Assembly (NCBI GenBank): GCA_023957245.1
Contig: JAMLHJ010000002.1
Coordinates: 248,001-312,000, forward strand
Direction of reading: 5' to 3'
Source of the DNA: Chitinophagales bacterium
GTDB lineage: Bacteria > Bacteroidota > Bacteroidia > Chitinophagales > JADIYW01
Length of the DNA stretch: 64,000 nt
Each line of letters opens with the position of its first letter. The stretch's first letter is position 1. Under the pieces are notes generated by a model. That model saw nothing but the letters and a program-made list of their open reading frames with translations, did not search any database and was not told the DNA's origin. Shown here piece by piece: positions 19,341 through 27,963 of the stretch. Made by a program: the position numbers and the translations under genes.

Positions 19341-19769
19341 TTACTGTTGGTCTATATATTTTTTCAAGTCACGATATTTTCCTTTCCACAGTTCAAGATT
19401 GCGCTTTAGGCTTTCCACTTCCTTTTTGAGTTCAGCAATTTCGTCCTGCTTTTCTTCTGCCAATCGTTGAAATTTTCGTTCATAATCTTTCTTCAAATCT
19501 TCATGTCGGATTTCATACTCTTTTTTTAGATAATCAAATCGCTCGTCATATCGTTTTTTGAGATCATCCAATGCCTCTTGGTATTGCGACATGATTTGCT
19601 TAGAACTATCCATTTTCATGTGTTCTATCTCCTCATTTTTTTGCAATAATTCAAGCCTTTTTTCTTCCAGCTCCACCAACCTCTTTTTTCTTGACACTAG
19701 CCATGTAGCTAATCCTGTTAGAATAGAAGAAATAGTTGTAATTATCACTGTCAATACACCTGCATCCAT
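19341..19769 (-). CDS. membrane-anchored coiled-coil protein
   Basis: A 142-residue protein with one N-terminal transmembrane helix (VLTVIITTISSILTGLATWL) and then a nearly unbroken charged coiled coil to the C-terminus, rich in Lys and Glu. The ATG at 19769 overlaps the stop of the spanin-like gene (TGATG), so the two are translationally coupled; upstream in-frame starts would run inside that gene. One membrane helix next to a spanin suggests a lysis accessory or holin-like role, but this is inference. Confidence 0.6.
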   Translation of the reverse strand: MDAGVLTVIITTISSILTGLATWLVSRKKRLVELEEKRLELLQKNEEIEHMKMDSSKQIMSQYQEALDDLKKRYDERFDYLKKEYEIRHEDLKKDYERKFQRLAEEKQDEIAELKKEVESLKRNLELWKGKYRDLKKYIDQQ

Positions 19770-20275
19770 CACAATATTTTTAATCGTTGCAAAATATTGA
19801 CGATAAAAGAAGTAATAGCAACTAGCACGATTATATATAACCACCATGGCCATTTGACCTTCACTACCTCTCTTTCTTTTATACTCTTTTTCACAGAGGA
19901 GTTGATATGAGCCATACTATCCTGCTCAATTCTCAATCTGTAATCTTTTTCAAGAACTTCTTTAATAGAATCTAGTTTTAAGTCAAAATACAAAGCTCCA
20001 TCTTTAGTATATAAGCTACCCTTGTTATTGCCCGAACCTATCGTGTAATAAAAATTATGAATATTACCCAAGCTATCACATGGAGTAGGTATAACGACAG
20101 CCCCTTCTACCGCTTTAGTAATATTTATCTGCGTTTGTGTTGATGAAGTATCTATAACGCTACTCTTCTCATAAAGGCTATCTTTAGAGATTTCTGTGAG
20201 TGAAATATTACTCTTTTTACTCGCACTACAAGCACTGAGCAACAATAAAATCAATATATTAACAAACATCTGCAT
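19769..20275 (-). CDS. candidate unimolecular spanin (lysis lipoprotein with C-terminal membrane anchor)
   Basis: A 168-residue protein. It has a lipoprotein signal with the lipobox LLSAC, putting the lipidated Cys at residue 16. About 120 periplasm-exposed residues follow, then a C-terminal transmembrane helix (KWPWWLYIIVLVAITSFIV, about residues 138-160) and a short basic tail. A lipid anchor at one end and an inner-membrane helix at the other is the layout of u-spanins such as T1 gp11, which join the two membranes and fuse them at lysis. It overlaps the membrane coiled-coil gene by 1 bp. Function rests on topology only. Confidence 0.65.
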   Translation of the reverse strand: MQMFVNILILLLLSACSASKKSNISLTEISKDSLYEKSSVIDTSSTQTQINITKAVEGAVVIPTPCDSLGNIHNFYYTIGSGNNKGSLYTKDGALYFDLKLDSIKEVLEKDYRLRIEQDSMAHINSSVKKSIKEREVVKVKWPWWLYIIVLVAITSFIVNILQRLKIL

Positions 20276-20553
20276 TACTGTCTTTTTAGTTGAATGTGAA
20301 TAGCTTCTTTAATATCATCATACTCCTTATCGTCAATAGCAAGTTGTATTCTTACAATATCTTGAAGAACCCTAGGTGTGACACGTCTATTGATAAGATA
20401 GACTAGATTAGCACCAATAAGCGGTTCGTTTTTGAAATTTCCTTGAGCACTGACAAGGATATTATCAACATCTTGAAGCGTATTTTCGTCAATGCGAAAA
20501 TCACCACCTAATAGTGTAATGTCATATTCCTGTGTCAATACTATATCTTTCAT
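20275..20553 (-). CDS. gp46/GPW_gp25-like baseplate protein
   Basis: A 92-residue protein. The pattern DITLLGGDFRIDENTLQDVD, followed by a helix and NEPLIGANLVYLINRRVTP, resembles the small Mu gp46/gp25-like baseplate wedge protein. It is also in the right place, two genes after the spike. It abuts the spanin-like gene directly. Confidence 0.6.
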   Translation of the reverse strand: MKDIVLTQEYDITLLGGDFRIDENTLQDVDNILVSAQGNFKNEPLIGANLVYLINRRVTPRVLQDIVRIQLAIDDKEYDDIKEAIHIQLKRQ

Positions 20554-20554
20554 C

Positions 20555-20776
20555 TTATATCAGATTTCCTTCAAATACCCCTGTTACTGTTCCTCCCAAT
20601 GGTGGAGCTACTAATCCTGCTGTATATATAATTTCAGCTTCTTTTACATAATCATCTATTGCTGTTGATAGCTCATCAGCAAACTGCTCTATAGCATCTG
20701 CTTGATTTTCCTCATCCTTTAGCCCATTGAGAAGGTTTTTTATTTTCGTCTTTAATATTTGCTTGTTTAATGCCAT
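20555..20776 (-). CDS. small conserved phage protein of unknown function
   Basis: A 73-residue protein: an amphipathic helical N-terminus (KTKIKNLLNGLKDEENQADA), then a Gly-rich end (GLVAPPLGGTVTGVFEGNLI). Not recognised. It sits between the spike gene and the gp46-like gene with very short gaps, so it is likely a baseplate or tail-tip component. Confidence 0.5.
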   Translation of the reverse strand: MALNKQILKTKIKNLLNGLKDEENQADAIEQFADELSTAIDDYVKEAEIIYTAGLVAPPLGGTVTGVFEGNLI

Positions 20777-20795
20777 TTTAATTGCCCTTTAATCG

Positions 20796-21293
20796 TTATT
20801 TAAAAAGATTTAAAACATCGGTTTTCAACTCACCAAACTTTGTTACATCATCAGGTGAAAAATTACCTGGCCCCGATGGCGTTAGTATTTTGGCAACCAT
20901 TAACTGTTCAAAGGCTTCTTTCAATATTGATTTTATATCAGCCTTATCATTTTTTATCACAAATCCATCCTTAGTGATATGGAGTTCATTTTTGCCACTG
21001 GTATATATTTTTTCTTCATATTCCTCTACATCTATCAGATAAGTATCTGCTTCTTGATTTAAAATTGAGCCGATTAAGCATCTTGTTCCTATCACTGGCT
21101 TAATGAGACGATTACCAACACCCAAACTAACTCCATAATACTCAAGCTCATCTACTAAGCCCACGACTGTACACTGCTTTTTATCCCAGTCTATAGCCGA
21201 TACCGTCCCCCAGCTCACCTGATTGGGTATCTGGCGTTTGGCTCTACCATCTAGTAGGTCTTTAAGTTTCTCTATGTTAGTTCCTGCGCTCAT
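20796..21293 (-). CDS. baseplate spike protein (Mu gp45-like)
   Basis: A 165-residue protein. The N-terminal OB-fold-like part (VSWGTVSAIDWDKKQCTVVG) is followed by GVGNRLIKPVIGTRCLIGSI and a beta-helical needle region with ELHITKDGFVIKN, then a helical tail. This is the arrangement of Mu gp45/P2 gpV central spikes, which form a trimeric needle for outer-membrane piercing. The start overlaps the hub gene's end by 17 bp. Confidence 0.7.
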   Translation of the reverse strand: MSAGTNIEKLKDLLDGRAKRQIPNQVSWGTVSAIDWDKKQCTVVGLVDELEYYGVSLGVGNRLIKPVIGTRCLIGSILNQEADTYLIDVEEYEEKIYTSGKNELHITKDGFVIKNDKADIKSILKEAFEQLMVAKILTPSGPGNFSPDDVTKFGELKTDVLNLFK

Positions 21294-22257
21294 ATAAATT
21301 GCCTATTTTAATTTGTTGGCGATAACCGCCCGTATCAAAACTCTTATTGACACCTTCTATATAATATACGCCATCTCTATCAGGATACCGTGTACTAACT
21401 AGCCTTGCTTTTCGGCCATGTAGAACACTAGGTACTCCAAAGCCAGTAAAACTACCATCGAAGCCATCAGATTTATTGGCATCATACATCCGTTTGACTG
21501 CCTCTTCTAAATCCTTTTGAGTACTCACCAAAAACTGCCAATCTATATTCTTATCCGCATCCTCATCACCAAAAGAATATTCCAGTTTTTCTCCTGATTT
21601 GATAGCCGTACCTGTTACTTTTACTCGTACATCATCTTTGTTTCGATAAACAAGGTCATTGCTGACGATATTACGGTCGAGGTCAAACATATAAGCCTGC
21701 TCATCTGAATTGTCGGCATATATCTTGCCACTCACTATCTTTTTGGTGCCTGGTTCGATATAGGTATATATTTTAAATTCAGATTGTAACTTTTCAAGTA
21801 CCGCTCCGACATTTGTTTTTGTAAATCTCACTTTCCCAAGTTCACAACCCTCCAATGCATCTATCTCATAACCTTTGATAATAGATTTTAATAAAACATC
21901 TAAACTGATATCCACTGAAGAAAAGTTGACAGGTATCTTTTTTATCATAAACATCTCATCTTCACACTTGAGCTCAATAGGTATATCGGCAGATACCTGA
22001 GAGATATAACCCGAAAATTCAGAATACATACGATCATTATATCCTAGATATATAGTTACTGCATCGCCTCTTTTAAATACATCCCTTACCTTACTACGGT
22101 CAAATTCCATCACATTTCTTGGAAGAGTAATAGTGGCAGTATCTGTCAGCATACGCCAGCTACTTTCTATCTCCACGCTATTAATTTTCCTAATGGCAAA
22201 AGACTTGCGAATATCATTAGCAGAAAATAGTATATATGCACACATCGCTACTGTCAT
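21277..22257 (-). CDS. baseplate hub protein (Mu gp44/gpP-like)
   Basis: A 326-residue protein with the hub-type pattern: an early SSWRMLTDTATITLPRNV followed by VFKRGDAVTIYLGYNDRMY and FSGYISQV. This is the region in gp44/gp27-like proteins that describes a tube-like barrel. The C-terminus ends in KSFDTGGYRQQIKIG, also typical. It forms the trimeric hub between tail tube and spike. Its ATG overlaps the stop of the upstream gene (ATGA). Confidence 0.72.
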   Translation of the reverse strand: MTVAMCAYILFSANDIRKSFAIRKINSVEIESSWRMLTDTATITLPRNVMEFDRSKVRDVFKRGDAVTIYLGYNDRMYSEFSGYISQVSADIPIELKCEDEMFMIKKIPVNFSSVDISLDVLLKSIIKGYEIDALEGCELGKVRFTKTNVGAVLEKLQSEFKIYTYIEPGTKKIVSGKIYADNSDEQAYMFDLDRNIVSNDLVYRNKDDVRVKVTGTAIKSGEKLEYSFGDEDADKNIDWQFLVSTQKDLEEAVKRMYDANKSDGFDGSFTGFGVPSVLHGRKARLVSTRYPDRDGVYYIEGVNKSFDTGGYRQQIKIGNLYERRN

Positions 22258-22991
22258 CTTGTCTTTTCTTTCAATATTAATTCAATCGGTTCATCAGATA
22301 TTGCAGTAATCTCAAAAGGGATTACTCCTGGTTTAGCTTGTATTTGAGTGAAATTAATATCTGTAATAGCTATCCTATAGATACTTTTCTCAGAAAACAA
22401 TACTCCATCTACTTTGATAGAACCAGCTATCTCTTGCCAGCGCAAGAGCTGTTCCTTTTGAGAAGATGGACTACTATTCTTATCTGCTAGACAGACACCT
22501 CGCATTCTTATTTGCCAGTCATCAAATCCATATATCTCTTTGACTGTACCGTTACCTCCCACTACATTGGTGCGTGAGATGATTTTTGCCCGACTGAAAT
22601 CCACCAGTGTAGCTACAGGTATCGGAAAATTATTAAATGCTCTATTTCTTAATTTTCCATTACTATCATACACTTGATACCGCTCTCCCTCGCCGATAAA
22701 TTGAATTGGAAACATAACAGGCGTACCTAGATAACTCAACTGCAACGCTTCTTGTTCTTCTATCAACTGTATGCCCATATAAGGAGCAATAGGAGATTGC
22801 ACTGGATGATTATTATCTATCTGATATGGAGATATTGCATGACCACTATCAGTGGCTTCATTTATTTGGTAAGAAGGTTTCTTACTACTGTCTGCTCCAA
22901 AACCAGTAGGATTGACCATATAGATGGGCGAGCTGATTCCAAAAGCCGCTTGGAATATCTCGTTAATATTATATCTCACATCTACTGCCAT
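22254..22991 (-). CDS. tail protein in the Mu gpN position (DUF6046-like)
   Basis: A 245-residue protein lying between the tape measure and the hub, where Mu has gpN (DNA circularisation/baseplate). The C-terminal half has GFDDWQIRMRGVCLADKNSS and a QKEQLLRWQEIAGSIKVDG segment, and I think this is the Bacteroidota phage family DUF6046. The role is likely in the distal tail or baseplate. The family name is from memory and not certain. Confidence 0.55.
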   Translation of the reverse strand: MAVDVRYNINEIFQAAFGISSPIYMVNPTGFGADSSKKPSYQINEATDSGHAISPYQIDNNHPVQSPIAPYMGIQLIEEQEALQLSYLGTPVMFPIQFIGEGERYQVYDSNGKLRNRAFNNFPIPVATLVDFSRAKIISRTNVVGGNGTVKEIYGFDDWQIRMRGVCLADKNSSPSSQKEQLLRWQEIAGSIKVDGVLFSEKSIYRIAITDINFTQIQAKPGVIPFEITAISDEPIELILKEKTR

Positions 22992-23000
22992 ATAGTCTAT

Positions 23001-25004
23001 TTATACGCTTACAATTGCATCTTGAAGACGGTCGCTAATTTTCCCTGCCACTTGGTCTGCAAGTTGACGGATATTAACGCCTGATGCTGCGGTGAAATAA
23101 TTATTTATCGTCATAGTGATATTAGAAGCTCCACTTTTGCCAGATATTGACATTCCTGAATCTTCTTTGCTTGTATTTTTGCCTTTATCCTTTTCCTCAG
23201 AGAAAGTAAGAAGCGTTGGCTTTACGCCTTGTATTGTGTCATTAACACTTGTAGAAGAAGCTTCTTTCTTCGTTTCGTTTTCACTTTTTGGGTTGGCTGT
23301 TTCAAGTTTTTTTTCTTTTTCTTTTTCTCCAGCTGTCTCTAATTCATGAGATTGCCTGAACGCTTTGATTGCCTCAGCTCCTTTACTAGCCAATCCCGTA
23401 GGGTCAAACTTTGCGATAGTTTCCAGTATCTGCTGAAGAGGTTTTAATATGACATCCATTATCACCTCTCCGATACGCTTCAATCCTTCTAAAATACCAC
23501 CATCTCTAAAAGCAGTAACAATAGACTGCCAGTGATCATATATTGTTTTTATCACCGAGATGACAATTCCAAAAGGACCTAAAAGACTTTTAAAAATAAG
23601 GCTACCTACAACTGAAAAAATAAGCATCATTGCAGCTCCAAATTCATCCCATTTTTTAATAGCTATCGTGATAAAGGTTATCAAGGCTGCCACTATTATT
23701 ACTATTTTGAAAATAGGATTTTGAAGTGTGACAATATTCCATAATGCTTGAGATTTTCTAAGGCTGTCAATAATAGGAATTGCACCTGCAAGTATCTCTA
23801 TCGTTGGAGATAGTTGAGTGGCATAAATGCCGATTTCACCAAAGGCATCTCCAGCCCAGCTCTTGACATTGGAAAAAAACTTCTTAAAGCCACTAGCAGA
23901 TTCTTCTACTTCTGGTAGTGTAGATAAATCGGGTATCTCTTGAGATAGATTTTGAACAAAAGCAATACCACTCTCTTTTCCTGCCTCGCCAAATACTTTA
24001 GCCAGTACATTCTGTTTAGCTTGTTCGTTCATGCCTTCCATGGCTTTAGATACAGTCTGCACCGCCTCCCATGCACTCTTACCTGTTAGTTGACTGATAT
24101 CTACACCTATCTGTTTTAAGGCTTCCTTTTGCCCAGGCCCCATTTCTTTGATGGCATCACTGGCTCTTTTTAAGGATTCAACTGCTTTATCTCCATCTAT
24201 GCCCTCTTTCTCTGCTTTTGCCATAATGACCATAGCTTGATCGGCAGAGACACCCATCTCTGCAAATGCACCACTATATCTTTCCATGTTTTTCAAAAGA
24301 TTGCCAGATAGATTTGCCCCTCTTTTAAATCCTTCCTCCATCAAAGTGAAATTTTCTTCATAGCTACCTCCAAACTGCTTTGTCATTGCATTGACAGACT
24401 TGGCAACAGCCATAGAGTCTTGACCATAGACATCTGCTATCTCTCTGCTATGACGGACATACTCATTGAGAGCATCGCCACTTAGCTCGGTCAACCGCTC
24501 TATTTCCTTTTTCTGATTTTTATAATCTACTGTAAAATTTAAGGCATTGCTCATTTTTTTAGCGACTTCCATAGTTTGGTTCACTTTGATAGCCATTTCA
24601 TGCCAAATCTTATTCCCATCCTTAATTTTGTCTAATTCTTCTTGGTGTCCCACAAGTTCTTCACTTATCTCTGTTATTTTAACTTTCAGTAGGTCAACAG
24701 ACTGAGCATGCTTTGTGTAAGTATCCCACATTTCACTCTGCTCTGGGCCAGGTGCCATAGCATCAATGGCTTTTTTTAAATCATTCATTTCTGTTTCAAG
24801 CAACTCAAGGTCTGTTATGTATTTTAACAGACTCGTTTTACCTTCTTCAATTTTAGATAAAATAGTTTTAACAGACATTGCGGAACTATCCCCCATATTT
24901 GTAAAAGACTTGGAGGCAGAAGATACCGTGTCCATCATCTTTTTGACAGGCGCAGATACTCTATCCCCAAATTCTAATGCCCATTTTGTAATAATATCCG
25001 CCAT
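23001..25004 (-). CDS. tail tape measure protein
   Basis: A 667-residue protein. It has a coiled-coil N-terminus (about residues 30-150), then the TP901-type core (YVRHSREIADVYGQDSMAVA, then SGAFAEMGVSADQAMVIMAK). Two or three hydrophobic segments follow near residues 430-490 (FKIVIIVAALITFITIAI), with a Lys/Glu-rich end. It sets tail length inside the tube. At about 0.15 nm per residue, the usual rule, the tail would be roughly 100 nm. It lies just after the frameshifted chaperone, as expected. Confidence 0.85.
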   Translation of the reverse strand: MADIITKWALEFGDRVSAPVKKMMDTVSSASKSFTNMGDSSAMSVKTILSKIEEGKTSLLKYITDLELLETEMNDLKKAIDAMAPGPEQSEMWDTYTKHAQSVDLLKVKITEISEELVGHQEELDKIKDGNKIWHEMAIKVNQTMEVAKKMSNALNFTVDYKNQKKEIERLTELSGDALNEYVRHSREIADVYGQDSMAVAKSVNAMTKQFGGSYEENFTLMEEGFKRGANLSGNLLKNMERYSGAFAEMGVSADQAMVIMAKAEKEGIDGDKAVESLKRASDAIKEMGPGQKEALKQIGVDISQLTGKSAWEAVQTVSKAMEGMNEQAKQNVLAKVFGEAGKESGIAFVQNLSQEIPDLSTLPEVEESASGFKKFFSNVKSWAGDAFGEIGIYATQLSPTIEILAGAIPIIDSLRKSQALWNIVTLQNPIFKIVIIVAALITFITIAIKKWDEFGAAMMLIFSVVGSLIFKSLLGPFGIVISVIKTIYDHWQSIVTAFRDGGILEGLKRIGEVIMDVILKPLQQILETIAKFDPTGLASKGAEAIKAFRQSHELETAGEKEKEKKLETANPKSENETKKEASSTSVNDTIQGVKPTLLTFSEEKDKGKNTSKEDSGMSISGKSGASNITMTINNYFTAASGVNIRQLADQVAGKISDRLQDAIVSV

Positions 25005-25022
25005 TTGTTATATCTTTATACT

Positions 25023-25190
25023 ATGAAACGCTTAGCTGTTGCTTTTAGAATCCTTGTCTTTCTGTTAATTATAGCATATTCTGCTATAATGGGATTTTTA
25101 TTGGCTACTAACCTTTCTGCATTTACTTTTCTGCTTATTATTTCTTTCTGGTTGCTAGTGGAATGGGTAATGAGAAGTGAAAGGGTTTGA
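25023..25190 (+). CDS. small two-helix membrane protein on the opposite strand (possible moron)
   Basis: A 55-residue ORF (MKRLAVAFRILVFLLIIAYS onward) with two strongly hydrophobic helices and a charged C-terminus. It is the only plus-strand ORF in the 16-kb minus-strand tail operon. It fits exactly in the 190-bp gap between the tape measure start (25004) and the end of the chaperone extension (25196). An insert of this kind in a late operon suggests a separately expressed lysogenic gene, for example superinfection exclusion. I see no clear promoter. It could also be chance. Confidence 0.45.
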   Translation: MKRLAVAFRILVFLLIIAYSAIMGFLLATNLSAFTFLLIISFWLLVEWVMRSERV

Positions 25191-25195
25191 TAGTT

Positions 25196-25441
25196 CTACC
25201 TTTTCCCATACATTGCCTCTATCACTTCTACAGCTACTTTTCTGATTTCATTACCGATCATCACTGCCAACATTTCATTTTCAATTCTTGTCAAATAGAC
25301 CCAGTCTTGAAACTTCTGAGCCCAATCTCGGTCAGATAAGCTATCAGGTGCCATACCATATTCTTTGCGTATAATAGCATTGATTTTTTCTATATCTGCA
25401 CCTGATTCATCTGACGGATCTATCCGAAATCGAGCTATATC
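25196..25441 (-). CDS. tail assembly chaperone, -1 frameshift extension
   Basis: This reading frame has no early ATG of its own. It begins exactly where the slippery site of the upstream ORF would deliver ribosomes: after slippage it reads DIARFRIDPSDESGADIEK and continues for 81 codons to a TAG at 25196. The result is a 206-residue fusion, the counterpart of lambda gpGT. The segment DWAQKFQDWVYLTRIENEML is well-formed protein sequence, so it is under coding constraint. Confidence 0.85.
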   Translation of the reverse strand, partial: DIARFRIDPSDESGADIEKINAIIRKEYGMAPDSLSDRDWAQKFQDWVYLTRIENEMLAVMIGNEIRKVAVEVIEAMYGKR

Positions 25442-25815
25442 TTTTTTAGTCCAGACTGAGCTTCTTCGATAAGCTGACTGATTTGTTGAAGGAGATTAGC
25501 ATATATCGCACCATCGTACTCATAAGCTGACTTATCTCCCTCTAGCACACAAGCAATCATTATTTTCTGAATCAAATCTGTATCTTGCTTTTGACCAGCA
25601 CTTGCAACAGCTTGCACCTCTTTTCGTCCGGGTTTCTTGATTAGATAGAAAAACTCATCACCGCCAATCTTCTCTTCAATTCTTCTTTCAGTAGTAACTG
25701 TTTCATAATTGACTCTAACACTCACCTCTCTGAGATTGCGCCTGCCACCCACTTTAGCTGCATGGTCATTGATTTCCGTCTCACCGTATGGCTTGATTAT
25801 ATTCACTTCACTCAT
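25435..25815 (-). CDS. tail assembly chaperone (gpG-like), zero-frame product
   Basis: A 126-residue protein lying between the tail tube gene and the tape measure gene. It ends SGLKKI followed by TAG. The last codons read CTA AAA AAG, containing the slippery heptamer A AAA AAG at 25441-25447. In tailed phages the short and frameshifted forms both coat the tape measure during tail assembly and neither stays in the virion. The N-terminal half has a GGDEFFYLIKKPGRKEVQAV pattern. The identification rests on position plus frameshift logic. Confidence 0.8.
   Translation of the reverse strand: MSEVNIIKPYGETEINDHAAKVGGRRNLREVSVRVNYETVTTERRIEEKIGGDEFFYLIKKPGRKEVQAVASAGQKQDTDLIQKIMIACVLEGDKSAYEYDGAIYANLLQQISQLIEEAQSGLKKI
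25441..25447 (-). promoter_or_regulatory. programmed -1 ribosomal frameshift site
   Basis: On the minus strand the bases read A AAA AAG in the correct phase (preceded by CT), the same heptamer that E. coli dnaX uses. The zero-frame stop follows two codons later and the -1 frame stays open for 81 codons. Confidence 0.85.
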
Positions 25816-25834
25816 AGTTGATGATTTTGCTCAC

Positions 25835-26269
25835 TTATATAATATTCCATTCAATATGACTTACGATAAGGTCACTTTGATAGATCATAGACTTATCGTT
25901 TTGATTACTCTCCACACCTCTGCCAGTAAATTGACAATTTCTAATTCTGTCTTTCAGCACTCTACCATCTGGCAATGCATATTCCACAGTGATATCAAAT
26001 GGTGCGATATCTGATAGACGTTTGCCTGGAGGAAGTGCGGACTGTATAGCATCATATTCCTCTTTGAGAAGTGATATAGAAGCCTCTGCCTGATAATTGC
26101 CAGAACCTCTACCTACGGGATATTTCCCTGCTCCATAGATGTTTTCGATTTCTTCTGAGTCTTTATAAGACAAGGTAGTGATACCTTCCACATCTCTACC
26201 CATGATATTGACAGTCGCATTGTTCCAACCTTGAAGACTGCCGAATTTATTAATAATTGTTTCTACCAT
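25835..26269 (-). CDS. tail tube protein (Mu gpM-like)
   Basis: A 144-residue protein following the sheath gene. It has the tube-type pattern NIMGRDVEGITTLSYKDSEE near the N-terminus, then GSGNYQAEASISLLKEEYDA, PFDITVEYALPDGRVLKDRI and CQFTGRGVESNQ. These match the small beta-barrel tube proteins of Mu-type myophages that stack into the inner tube. A composite repeat separates it from the sheath gene. Confidence 0.78.
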   Translation of the reverse strand: MVETIINKFGSLQGWNNATVNIMGRDVEGITTLSYKDSEEIENIYGAGKYPVGRGSGNYQAEASISLLKEEYDAIQSALPPGKRLSDIAPFDITVEYALPDGRVLKDRIRNCQFTGRGVESNQNDKSMIYQSDLIVSHIEWNII

Positions 26270-26279
26270 TTTATTAGAT

Positions 26280-26432
26280 TTTAGTTGTTAGTTTTTAGTT
26301 TTGAGTATTGGGTATTGAGTAGTGAGTAGTGAGTATTGGGTAGTGAGTATTGGGACGATGGTCGATATTTCGTAATTCATAATTCTCAATTCGTCCTTCG
26401 TCCTTCATAAATCATAACTCATAACTCATAAT
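26280..26432 (-). repeat. composite heptamer repeat 1 (sheath-tube gap)
   Basis: In the direction of transcription the gap reads short tandem 7-mers: TTATGAG/TTATGAT units, a GGACGA block, a CCAATAC/TCACTAC block and a CTAAAAA block just before the next ATG. Confidence 0.8.
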
Positions 26433-26439
26433 TTGCCAT

Positions 26440-27681
26440 TTATCCCACTTGATTGGTCAATCCTAAGTCGATTTCAAATTCATGGACAATACCATCAGAG
26501 ACGATTTGTGCTTTACCTGTTACAGGGCTTTCATCATTGACAATCTGTTTCCCATTGATATAAAAATCAAAACCGCTGATTTCATCATCTATCATCATGT
26601 TTTCAAGTGCTTTATTGACAAGTCCTTCCCAATAACTAATAGTAGTACTTTTGATAAATCCAGACTGTGGATCTTTCTTTGCTGTTGATTTGACTACAGG
26701 CAATAGTGCTAGTCTTATCACTCTTGCTGCTTTATTCCACACCCTATTGTTTTCTATATAGGCATAATCGGAGGTCTTAGCAATCGCCGTTGGTGAGTTT
26801 TGAAAATATACACCTGCATAACCTTCATAGGAAGCGGCATAGATATATCCTTTGTCATTGATAGACTTCAAATCAACTTTTGACAAGGATTCAATATCTT
26901 GACCATCTGATAACCATCCTTTCAACCACAATACACCATCTGTTAATGGATAATTGGCTTGTGCTTTTTTGAGCCTTGGTTTATCTTTGATATTGACAGA
27001 ACCTATATTTTCATTGATTTTACGCACTGCCAACATGCCCATTGTAGAGCCTACTGCGGCATAGTCATCATAGTCACCAGAACCTAATGCCACTATGTGC
27101 GGATCTTGAGCTACAACTACACTACAATGCTTAGCATTCTTAGTTCGTAAATCAACAAGATTATTCACTACAATAGCTCCTGAAGATTTACCTTCCAATA
27201 TTACAAAGTCGATAAACCTATTCTCCAGAGCCAGTGCATCTACTAATGATGTTTCTATCAGCTCAATATGAGTAGGTAGAGTATTGAGATTGTCATCAAA
27301 ACCAACAAAACCTATACCCTTAATATCTTTATTGGCTCGGATAGTAGGTAAAAGTCCTGCTATATAATCCTTTACGTTGCTATCCACACCATTCGCTGGT
27401 TCTACTCCAGCAAAATACAAGGTAGCATCAGGTGCCAATCTAAATACTTCACTAATGTGATGATGTGCCAACACATTTTGGTTGGCATCATAAGCAGGCG
27501 TAACGCCCAATTGTTCTGCATCCATAGTTTGCATAAGTCTCACAGCCTTATACTCTTCCAACTCTGTCAATGTATCCATAGGCATACAGCTGACAAGTAG
27601 AAATACACTATCTGTATTGTCTGCTCTTCTTCCCAGCCCTCCTTCCATCCTGTTGATGCTTACTCCAGTTAATTGTGCCAT
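26440..27681 (-). CDS. tail sheath protein (DUF2586-like)
   Basis: A 413-residue protein whose place (before the tube gene) and pattern fit the contractile sheath of Bacteroidota Mu-like phages: VSINRMEGGLGRRADNTDSV at the start, a middle segment ANKDIKGIGFVGFDDNLNT, and SKVDLKSINDKGYIYAASYE further on. The C-terminal domain ends with GIVHEFEIDLGLTNQVG. The sheath contracts to drive the tube through the envelope. Confidence 0.8.
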   Translation of the reverse strand: MAQLTGVSINRMEGGLGRRADNTDSVFLLVSCMPMDTLTELEEYKAVRLMQTMDAEQLGVTPAYDANQNVLAHHHISEVFRLAPDATLYFAGVEPANGVDSNVKDYIAGLLPTIRANKDIKGIGFVGFDDNLNTLPTHIELIETSLVDALALENRFIDFVILEGKSSGAIVVNNLVDLRTKNAKHCSVVVAQDPHIVALGSGDYDDYAAVGSTMGMLAVRKINENIGSVNIKDKPRLKKAQANYPLTDGVLWLKGWLSDGQDIESLSKVDLKSINDKGYIYAASYEGYAGVYFQNSPTAIAKTSDYAYIENNRVWNKAARVIRLALLPVVKSTAKKDPQSGFIKSTTISYWEGLVNKALENMMIDDEISGFDFYINGKQIVNDESPVTGKAQIVSDGIVHEFEIDLGLTNQVG

Positions 27682-27693
27682 GTTTTTTATTTT

Positions 27694-27945
27694 TTAGTTT
27701 TTGTTCTTAATTTGTTTTAATAAGTTTTTAAACTGACGGCCTTGTCTTTGTTCTTGGCTTATCTGCCTGCGAAAGACGGTTACTTTGCCACCGTTTGAAT
27801 GTTCAATAGCTTCGTTTTCATCTATGAAGACATTGCCGTCACAACAAGCAAATAATATGTCTATATCTGAAAAATTATCAAACATTTTCTTAGCTCTTGA
27901 TTCCAGATCCGTAGCGCAATATATCTTGATTTCTGACTCTGACAT
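27694..27945 (-). CDS. small phage protein of unknown function
   Basis: An 83-residue protein between the amidase and the sheath genes. It has a mixed alpha/beta pattern (SDIDILFACCDGNVFIDENE) and a basic C-terminus (RQGRQFKNLLKQIKNKN). Not recognised. Position suggests a head-tail connector or tail accessory. Confidence 0.5.
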   Translation of the reverse strand: MSESEIKIYCATDLESRAKKMFDNFSDIDILFACCDGNVFIDENEAIEHSNGGKVTVFRRQISQEQRQGRQFKNLLKQIKNKN

Positions 27946-27963
27946 TTTTCTTTGTTTATGGGT

